DNA of 64,000 bases from Streptomyces sp. NP160 (lineage in GTDB: Bacteria; Actinomycetota; Actinomycetes; Actinomycetales; Quadrisphaeraceae): contig NZ_VDMJ01000004.1 in assembly GCF_006335115.1 (NCBI RefSeq), forward strand, positions 97,386 to 161,385, given 5' to 3'. Shown here piece by piece: positions 58,667 to 64,000 of the stretch. Under the pieces are notes generated by a model. It made no database searches. It saw only the letters and a program-made list of their open reading frames with translations, and was not told the origin of the DNA. The position numbers and the translations under genes are program-made. Within the stretch, counting starts at the first letter, position 1; every line of letters starts with the position of its first letter.

Positions 58667-59212
58667 GTGCCCGCCGTGAACCCCGCCGTGCTGCGCCAGC
58701 TGGTCGCGCTGGCGGCCAAGCGCGGGCCCGACGCCATCCGCTGGATGACGATCGTGGCGCCCTACCTGCGCGAGCCCGAGACCCGCGAGCGCTTCCGCGC
58801 GCTGACCCAGCGCTGGTCCGACGCGCGCTCCGCCCGTACCCCGGACGCCCGGCTCGCGCAGCAGATCTCCGCCCTCGTCGACCACGCCACGTCGGCGCGC
58901 GCGGACGCCGAGGGCGCCGGCAGCCCCTTCCAGGTGGCCCAGGCCGACGCGTGGCTGCGCCGCGCGAAGGCGCTGGAGCGGTCGCGTCACCTGCTGCTGG
59001 GGACGACGACGCCGGGGCGCGCCGACGCCCCGCGCCGCCGGCAGGCGGTGGAGCGGCTGACCCCGGAGATCGAGCGGCTGCGCGCGGAGATGCTCGAGGC
59101 GATGCTCGAGCTCGGCCACGGCGACGCGCGCGGGGACGCCCCGTCGCCGTCGCCGTCGCCGTCGCCGTCCCCGCAGGACCCGCCCGCACCTGCTCCGGGT
59201 CCTGCGGCGTGA
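58667..59212 (+). CDS. Hypothetical helical protein with Ser-Pro repeat tail
   Basis: 181 residues, largely alpha-helical and charged: PAVLRQLVALAAKRGPDAIRW, RFRALTQRWSDAR, VERLTPEIERLRAEMLEAML. The last ~30 residues are (Ser-Pro)n then Pro/Ala-rich, encoded by CCGTCG repeats at 59141-59164. No membrane segment. It is recognisable as an actinobacterial conserved hypothetical by style only. Divergent from the XRE-cupin operon and convergent with the TspO-like gene. Confidence 0.7.
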   Translation: MPAVNPAVLRQLVALAAKRGPDAIRWMTIVAPYLREPETRERFRALTQRWSDARSARTPDARLAQQISALVDHATSARADAEGAGSPFQVAQADAWLRRAKALERSRHLLLGTTTPGRADAPRRRQAVERLTPEIERLRAEMLEAMLELGHGDARGDAPSPSPSPSPSPQDPPAPAPGPAA

Positions 59213-59252
59213 TCGCCGACGGCCGGCCGCCCCGCAGTGCCAGGCCGAGCCG

Positions 59253-59318
59253 CAGCGTCAGGGCCGTCAGGCCGGATCCGGCCTCAGGAGCCTGACACCG
59301 CGGCGGTGCCTGACGCTG
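59253..59318. terminator. Nested inverted repeats between convergent genes
   Basis: An outer stem CAGCGTCAGG (59253-59262) / CCTGACGCTG (59309-59318) encloses the exact 16-base palindrome AGGCCGGATCCGGCCT (59269-59284) and CACCGC-G-GCGGTG (59297-59309). It sits between the stop at 59212 and the convergent stop at 59326, so a bidirectional terminator is likely. Confidence 0.6.
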
Positions 59319-59325
59319 GGGAGGG

Positions 59326-60237
59326 TCAGGGACGGGGGCCGAACGGGCCGCCGGGCGCGCCAGGGCCCCCGGGGCCGAAGGGGCCGCCCGGACCGCCGAC
59401 GCGGAGGGTGGCCGCCTGCAGGCGGCGGCGCAGGTCCTCCCAGCGCGACCACACCGCCCAGCCGAGCAGTGCCACGGCTCCCACGGCGGCCGCCGAGGCC
59501 AGCAGCGCCCCGCCGTCGCGAGCACCGGCCCCGAACGCCACGGCCATGAGCGCCCACACGGCGGCCAGCGTGCTCGCCGCACGGGCGCGCCAGCGCCGCA
59601 CCACGGCGGCGCCCGCCCCCAGGGCCACCAGCAGCACCCCCGCCTGCCAGGCGGCAGCGCCGCCACCGCTGGAGGGGAGCCCCGCCTCCGCCAGCGCCGA
59701 GGCGACGTTGACCGGCACCGCGACCGCCGCCCACCCGGTGTAGACGCCGAGCGTGCCGAGCAGCAGCACCCGGCCGGGCAGGCGCATGAGCCGGCGGTGG
59801 CGCAGCCCGGTGTCGTAGGCGAGCACGAGCAGTGCGAGCATCACCGCGAAGATCGCGGCGGTCGCCCACACCGGGCCGGTGGCGGCCACCACCAGCCACG
59901 CCGCGAAGCCCGCCATGACGCCGGCCAGCGGCCAGGCCACGCGGCGGTACGGCGGCTCGTCGCCACGGCCGGCGGGCAGCTGGTAGGCGGCGTACGCCAG
60001 GCAGCCGGCCACCACCAGGCCCCAGATCGCGAAGGCGTACCCGGCGGGGGTGATGAGCAGGTCGGAGCCGCCGGTGCCGCCGGGCCGGCCGCCGCCGAGC
60101 ACGGAGGCGACCACCGCTGCCACCACCTGGGCCGCGGCGAGCGCCGCGACGGTCCAGCGGCGGGTGCGGGAGCCGAGCGACGACCGGGGCGCTGCGGAGG
60201 ACGTGGCGGACAGGGGACCGAGGACGCCGGCGGGCAT
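59326..60237 (-). CDS. TspO/MBR-like (tryptophan-rich sensory protein-like) membrane protein
   Basis: 303 residues, longer than the ~160 of classical TspO. Hydrophobic helices at about 29-48, 60-83, 103-120, 123-142, 155-180, 193-214 and 230-255 suggest seven or eight passes. ITPAGYAFAIWGLVVAG near 60 matches the conserved TspO/YndJ-related segment (PAGYAFxIWG). The Gly/Pro/Phe tail (GGPFGPGGPG) is disordered. Such proteins bind tetrapyrroles or sense redox state, but this relationship is distant. GAGACT lies five bases before ATG 60237. Confidence 0.65.
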   Translation of the reverse strand: MPAGVLGPLSATSSAAPRSSLGSRTRRWTVAALAAAQVVAAVVASVLGGGRPGGTGGSDLLITPAGYAFAIWGLVVAGCLAYAAYQLPAGRGDEPPYRRVAWPLAGVMAGFAAWLVVAATGPVWATAAIFAVMLALLVLAYDTGLRHRRLMRLPGRVLLLGTLGVYTGWAAVAVPVNVASALAEAGLPSSGGGAAAWQAGVLLVALGAGAAVVRRWRARAASTLAAVWALMAVAFGAGARDGGALLASAAAVGAVALLGWAVWSRWEDLRRRLQAATLRVGGPGGPFGPGGPGAPGGPFGPRP

Positions 60238-60397
60238 GCCCCAGTCTCTCACCGGATGGTCAAGGGCGAGTAAAGAGCGACCCCGGCGATCACCGAGCGC
60301 TGGCCACCCGTCACGGCCCGGGACGGCCGCGGCCCGGGGGGAGCACGGCGCTGGTCCGGGCGGGGGGGTGCGCGCCCGCTGCACCCCGCAGCTCCTC

Positions 60398-60403
60398 CAC
60401 GCT
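60398..60403 (+). promoter_or_regulatory. -10 element CACGCT, leaderless type
   Basis: Six bases (GCGCCC) before ATG 60410. Confidence 0.45.
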
Positions 60404-60409
60404 GCGCCC

Positions 60410-61321
60410 ATGATCGCCGTCACGCGCCGCGCGCGGCCGCCGCGCCGAGCGCGCGCCCGCCGTGCGCCGGCCCGTGCGGCGGCGCTCGTCGTCGTCCTCC
60501 TGGTCGGTCTGGGGGTGGTGGCCGTGGCGGTGCCCGGGACGCAGCCGACCGCCGCGGCGGCGGCCTGCGACGGCGCTCTCGGTGACCGCTCCGTGGACGT
60601 GGGGTGCCGCGAGCACGTGCCCGGCGCCGGCTCGGCGGGTCAGGGCGGCGGGGGAGGGGCGGCGCCGAGCGGGCCGCGCTACCGCTACCGCTACGTGCTG
60701 GCGTGCGACGGCAACACCCTGGAGGCGCCCGGCACCACCACGTGCGAGCTGGCCACCACCCAGTGCGCCGCCCCGCGGCTGTTCTACTGGCAGTACCGCT
60801 CCTCGGACGGCGTGGCCTACGACCTCGTCGGCACCCGCTGCCTGACCCGGCAGGAGGCGACCGACGGCGAGGCGGTGCCGGGCCTGACGCTCGCGGACTT
60901 CCGCAGCCTGCCGATCCCGCCGCAGCAGGTGGTGCTCGAGCCGGGCAACGGGTACGCGCTCGTCGGGGTGCCGCTCAACGCCGTGGCCGGGACGGCTCCG
61001 GCCGTGCTGGCCACGGCCGTGCTCGGCGCGGCGGTCTCCGTGCGGGCCACGCCGGTGGCCTACACCTGGGACTTCGGTGACGGCACCGTGCTCGGGCCCA
61101 CCCCGGACCCGGGCGCCCTCTTCCCGGCCCTGGGCACCACCCACACCTACGAGCGCGGCGGGGACGTGCTGGTCACGCTCACCACCACCTACGCGGGGGA
61201 GTTCACCGTGGACGGCGGTGCGCCGACCGCGGTGGCGGGCACGGCGGACGTCGCGTCACCGCCCGTGCCCCTGGCCGTGCTCACGGGGGCGGGTGCGCTC
61301 GTGGAGGGCGTGGTCGGCTGA
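60410..61321 (+). CDS. Secreted PKD-domain protein
   Basis: 303 residues. A very basic start and a hydrophobic helix at ~24-43 form a signal peptide or anchor. The mature part contains several Cys (CDGALGD, GCREH, ACDGN, TTCEL, TQCAA, TRCLT) likely paired outside the cell. YTWDFGDGT near 223 is the PKD-domain signature, followed by HTYERGGDVLVTLTTTY. PKD folds mediate surface protein or sugar contacts. Function otherwise unknown. Confidence 0.8.
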   Translation: MIAVTRRARPPRRARARRAPARAAALVVVLLVGLGVVAVAVPGTQPTAAAAACDGALGDRSVDVGCREHVPGAGSAGQGGGGGAAPSGPRYRYRYVLACDGNTLEAPGTTTCELATTQCAAPRLFYWQYRSSDGVAYDLVGTRCLTRQEATDGEAVPGLTLADFRSLPIPPQQVVLEPGNGYALVGVPLNAVAGTAPAVLATAVLGAAVSVRATPVAYTWDFGDGTVLGPTPDPGALFPALGTTHTYERGGDVLVTLTTTYAGEFTVDGGAPTAVAGTADVASPPVPLAVLTGAGALVEGVVG

Positions 61322-61534
61322 GCGCGACACGCCGGGGCGGTGCCCGCCTGCGACGCCGGGCTCGCCCCCGGGTGCACCATCGTTCACAGCAGTCACACCG
61401 GCCTCGCTGGAGATGGGCTGTGAGCCCGGGTCTGTCCCGGTTCGGTGCGTCCGTGGGCCCGCGCGAGCAGGCCTGTGGGCGGCGCGACATGCCTCGACGC
61501 GCCGGAAGTCCCACGCGCAGAGCGTTCGAGGTGT

Positions 61535-61540
61535 CACGAT
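61535..61540 (+). promoter_or_regulatory. -10 element CACGAT, leaderless type
   Basis: Six bases (CCGTGC) before ATG 61547 of the Scy-like gene. Confidence 0.5.
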
Positions 61541-61546
61541 CCGTGC

Positions 61547-64000
61547 ATGGAGATGCACCGCCCCGGGTTCCCGGGCGAGCCGTCTCCGTGGGACGACCCG
61601 GACGACGTCGACGACGCTGACGCCCGCGCCCTGCCCCGGGTGCGCGTGGCCTCGCACCGCGCCCACACCTCCGTCTCCCTGCCCGCCGTCGCCGCGGGCC
61701 GCACGCCCCCCACCCCGACGCCGGTGGGCGCGGCCACGCGGCAGCCGGGCCAGCCCGGTGTGCGGCGACCCGTGATCGACCTGCGCGACGGCGGGGCACC
61801 GGCGGCCCCGGGCCCGCAGGTCTCCGACCACCTCGACCAGTGGCTCGGCCGCCACCCCGCCCAGCCCGCCCACGCCCCGGTGCAGCTGCCGCCCACCGCT
61901 GCCGCCTCGCACCACCCCGCCGCGGTGGAGCAGGAGCACTGGTACGGGACCCCGCCGGTGCAGCAGCCGGTGCACCAGCCCGTGCACCAGCAGGCGCCCG
62001 CGGTCCAGCACGCGCAGCCCGTCCAGCCGGCGGTGGACCCGTCCCGCTACGACCACGCCGTCGAGCTCCTCGGTCTGGCCCAGCGCCACGCCGAGGAGGT
62101 GCGCTCCACGGCTGACCGCGAGGCCCGCGCCCTGCTCGAGGAGGCCTCCGAGCGCGCCGAGTGCGCCCGCGCCGAGTCCGCCCGGCAGGCCGCCCTGGTC
62201 ATCGGCAGCGCCCAGGACCGCGCCGAGAGCATGCTCGCGCGCGCCGCGCAGGAGGTGGAGCTCCTCGAGACGCGCACCGAGCAGGGCCGCCAGGTGCTCG
62301 CCGCCATGGGCGAGGAGTACACGACGCTGCGCGAGCAGCTGAGCCTGCTGCGCACCGACCTCACCGCCCTGCGCGCCCGCCGCGGGGAGTTCGTCGAGGA
62401 GACCGCCGCCCTCGAGGACCGCGTCAGCGTGCTCCGCTCGGTGGCGGACACCATGATCGACGAGGCGGCCGCTCGTGCCGCCGAGGTGACCCGCGAGGCC
62501 GCCGTCACCGTGGAGCGCGCCGTCGCCGCGCGCGCCAGCGCGCAGGCCGACGCCAGCGAGCTGCGCCTGAAGACCGAGGCCGACCTCGCCCAGGCCCGCG
62601 CCGCCGCCGAGCGGGTGCTGACCTCGGCGCAGGAGGAGGCCGACCGGCTGCTCCGCGAGGCCGAGGCGCGCCTGGCCGCTGCCGACGAGGACGTCCAGGC
62701 CCGCCTTGAGGGCGCCGCCGCCCAGGGCGCGGCGCTGCGCGCCGAGGCCGAGGAGGTCCGCTCCGAGGCCCGCAACCAGGCCGACCGCACCCGGGCGGAC
62801 GCCAGCAAGCAGGCGGCGGCCGCTGTCGCCTACGCCGAGCAGCTGCGGGCCGAGGTCGACGAGGACGTCGAGCGCGTCCGCGCCGAGGCCGCCGCGGTGG
62901 CCGAGGCGCTGCTGGGCCAGGCCCGCTCCGACGCGCACCAGGTGCAGGCCGACGCCGAGCAGGAGCGGGAGCAGGTCTCCTCTGCGGCCGCCGCGGCCGC
63001 CGAGGTGGCGCTGGTGGCCGCCCGCGACGAGGCGGACGCCGTGCGCGCCGCTGCCGCCGAGCAGGCCGAGCGCACCGCCGCCGAGGCGGAGGCGGTCGCC
63101 GCGCAGCTGCGCGAGCAGGCCGAGGACGCAGCCCGGGCGCTGCTGCTGCAGGCCCAGGAGCTGCACGACCAGGCCGCCGAGCGCGCCCGGCACGCCGAGG
63201 AGCTGCACGAGGAGGCCGCGGGGGCCGCTGAGGCCGCGCGCCTGGAGGCCGCCGAGCTGGTGGCCCACGAGCTGCGCGCGGCCCAGGGCGACATCGACGC
63301 CGAGCGCGAGGCCGTCTTCGCCACGCTGGAGCTGGAGCGGGAGGCCGCGCTCGCCGACGTCGAGGGGCTGCGGGAGACCGCGCGCGCCGAGGGGCTGGCG
63401 CTGCTGGAGCAGGCCCGCACCGAGGCGGCGGAGGCGCTGGCGCTCGCCCGCGCCGAGGCGGCCTCCGCAGCCGCCGACGCGGACCGCGTGCTGGAGGAGG
63501 CCACCGCCCAGGCCTCGGCGCTGCTCCTGGAGACGCGCGCCGCCGCCCAGGCGCAGGCCGCTGCCGCTCGCGACGAGGCGGAGGCGCTGCGCGTCGCGAC
63601 CCTCGACGACCGCGAGCAGGCGCTGGCCAGCGCCCGGGCCGGAGCGGCGGCGCTGCTGGCCACGGCCCGCACCGAGGCCGAGGCCGTCCGCGAGGAGGTG
63701 CTGGCCGGGCTCGACGCCGAGCGCCAGGCCGCTCGCGCCGTGGTCGACGAGCTGGCCGCGCAGGCCGACGCGCTGCGCGCCCAGGTGGAGGCCGTCCGCG
63801 CCGCGGCGCAGGCCGACGCCGAGCAGGTGCGCCTCGAGGCGGCTCAGGTGCTGGCCCACGCCGAGGCCACCCGCGCCGCGGCCGGTGCCGCCCGCGACGA
63901 CGTCGCCGCCCTGCGCGCCACCGCCGAGAGCGACGTCGCGGAGCTGCGCGCGACGGCGGAGGCCGGGGCGGCCGAGCTCGTCGCCGAGGCCGAGGCCGAG
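61547..64000 (+). CDS. scy: Scy/DivIVA-like polarity coiled-coil protein (3' end beyond the window)
   Basis: 818 residues are visible and the frame is open at the end. Residues 1-165 are acidic, then Pro/Gln/His-rich and disordered (PVQQPVHQPVHQQ). From ~167, YDHAVELLGLAQRHAEEV opens a DivIVA-like segment, followed by more than 600 residues of Ala/Glu/Arg/Gln heptad- or hendecad-like coiled coil with few breaks and one Cys (~205). This fits Scy, the long scaffold that works with DivIVA and FilP in polar growth of streptomycetes; FilP or an SMC-like protein are alternatives. No other gene on this strand or the opposite strand is credible here. Confidence 0.75.
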   Translation, partial: MEMHRPGFPGEPSPWDDPDDVDDADARALPRVRVASHRAHTSVSLPAVAAGRTPPTPTPVGAATRQPGQPGVRRPVIDLRDGGAPAAPGPQVSDHLDQWLGRHPAQPAHAPVQLPPTAAASHHPAAVEQEHWYGTPPVQQPVHQPVHQQAPAVQHAQPVQPAVDPSRYDHAVELLGLAQRHAEEVRSTADREARALLEEASERAECARAESARQAALVIGSAQDRAESMLARAAQEVELLETRTEQGRQVLAAMGEEYTTLREQLSLLRTDLTALRARRGEFVEETAALEDRVSVLRSVADTMIDEAAARAAEVTREAAVTVERAVAARASAQADASELRLKTEADLAQARAAAERVLTSAQEEADRLLREAEARLAAADEDVQARLEGAAAQGAALRAEAEEVRSEARNQADRTRADASKQAAAAVAYAEQLRAEVDEDVERVRAEAAAVAEALLGQARSDAHQVQADAEQEREQVSSAAAAAAEVALVAARDEADAVRAAAAEQAERTAAEAEAVAAQLREQAEDAARALLLQAQELHDQAAERARHAEELHEEAAGAAEAARLEAAELVAHELRAAQGDIDAEREAVFATLELEREAALADVEGLRETARAEGLALLEQARTEAAEALALARAEAASAAADADRVLEEATAQASALLLETRAAAQAQAAAARDEAEALRVATLDDREQALASARAGAAALLATARTEAEAVREEVLAGLDAERQAARAVVDELAAQADALRAQVEAVRAAAQADAEQVRLEAAQVLAHAEATRAAAGAARDDVAALRATAESDVAELRATAEAGAAELVAEAEAE

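Noticed and set aside
61256..63859. 867-codon open frame on the minus strand opposite the Scy-like gene
   Set aside because: It is a mirror of the Ala/Glu/Arg codon pattern of a GC-rich coiled-coil gene; its product is a Leu/Gly/Arg string without any domain, and the plus frame has a promoter and a plausible protein.

Overview
The window is about 75% G+C, has strongly G/C-ending codons and dense bidirectional coding, and carries actinobacterial hallmarks: a DUF222-type HNH gene end, a LytR-CpsA-Psr protein, MmyB-like and TIGR03086 families, an Excalibur protein, SufS/SufU, lysine 6-transaminase with an Lrp partner, and a giant Scy/DivIVA-like coiled coil. It looks like chromosomal DNA of a high-GC actinomycete, possibly a Kineosporiaceae-type organism (a guess). 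I see no rRNA, tRNA, CRISPR array, insertion sequence or prophage.

Layout. 1-1.5 kb: HNH gene end and an unknown protein. 1.5-6.6 kb: SDR dehydrogenase plus a flavin monooxygenase fused to an alpha/beta hydrolase, facing a PucR-type regulator across a clear inverted-repeat operator. 6.6-12.3 kb: secreted or envelope proteins (zinc metalloprotease lipoprotein, NERD protein, Excalibur protein, LCP protein), an F420/NADP-oxidoreductase-like protein and an acetoacetate-decarboxylase-like protein. 12.4-15.6 kb: MarR regulator facing an ABC exporter that is translationally coupled to a second copy of the oxidoreductase, with stacked palindromes between them. 15.7-22.6 kb: aldo/keto reductase, VOC protein, SDR facing an MmyB-type regulator, orphan Vsr endonuclease, diguanylate cyclase, sugar-phosphate deaminase/lactonase. 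22.6-29.5 kb, all on the minus strand: lat, an Lrp regulator, a tandem pair of M16 peptidase homologues (one with an intact HxxEH, one with HxxQH), sufU and sufS. 29.5-43.7 kb: degenerate polysaccharide deacetylase, nucleoside hydrolase, second NERD protein, DMT transporter, MGDG-synthase-like glycosyltransferase, a 1,226-residue RecB-like nuclease/helicase flanked by two unrecognised genes, FrnE-type DsbA, acetylxylan-esterase-like hydrolase, SDR. 43.7-50.3 kb: GGDEF-EAL protein, TIGR03086 protein, a small minus-strand cluster of poorly known genes including a lipoprotein gene broken by a frameshift at a perfect hairpin, fatty-acid desaturase, STAS protein. 50.3-58.5 kb: a tightly overlapping seven-gene minus-strand operon (XRE-cupin regulator, amidohydrolase, four-part polyamine-type ABC importer, FAD amine oxidase) behind a perfect 8-3-8 operator. 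58.7-64 kb: unknown protein, TspO-like membrane protein, PKD-domain exported protein, and the 5' part of the Scy-like gene, which runs off the end.

A theme across the window is initiation without a leader. For 22 genes a NANNNT hexamer (mostly TAGNNT, CACGAT or GAGCAT) ends 6-8 bases before an ATG or GTG, so transcription should begin at or next to the start codon. Genes inside operons instead use ATGA/GTGA overlaps or ordinary Shine-Dalgarno sites. This pattern also fixes several start codons.
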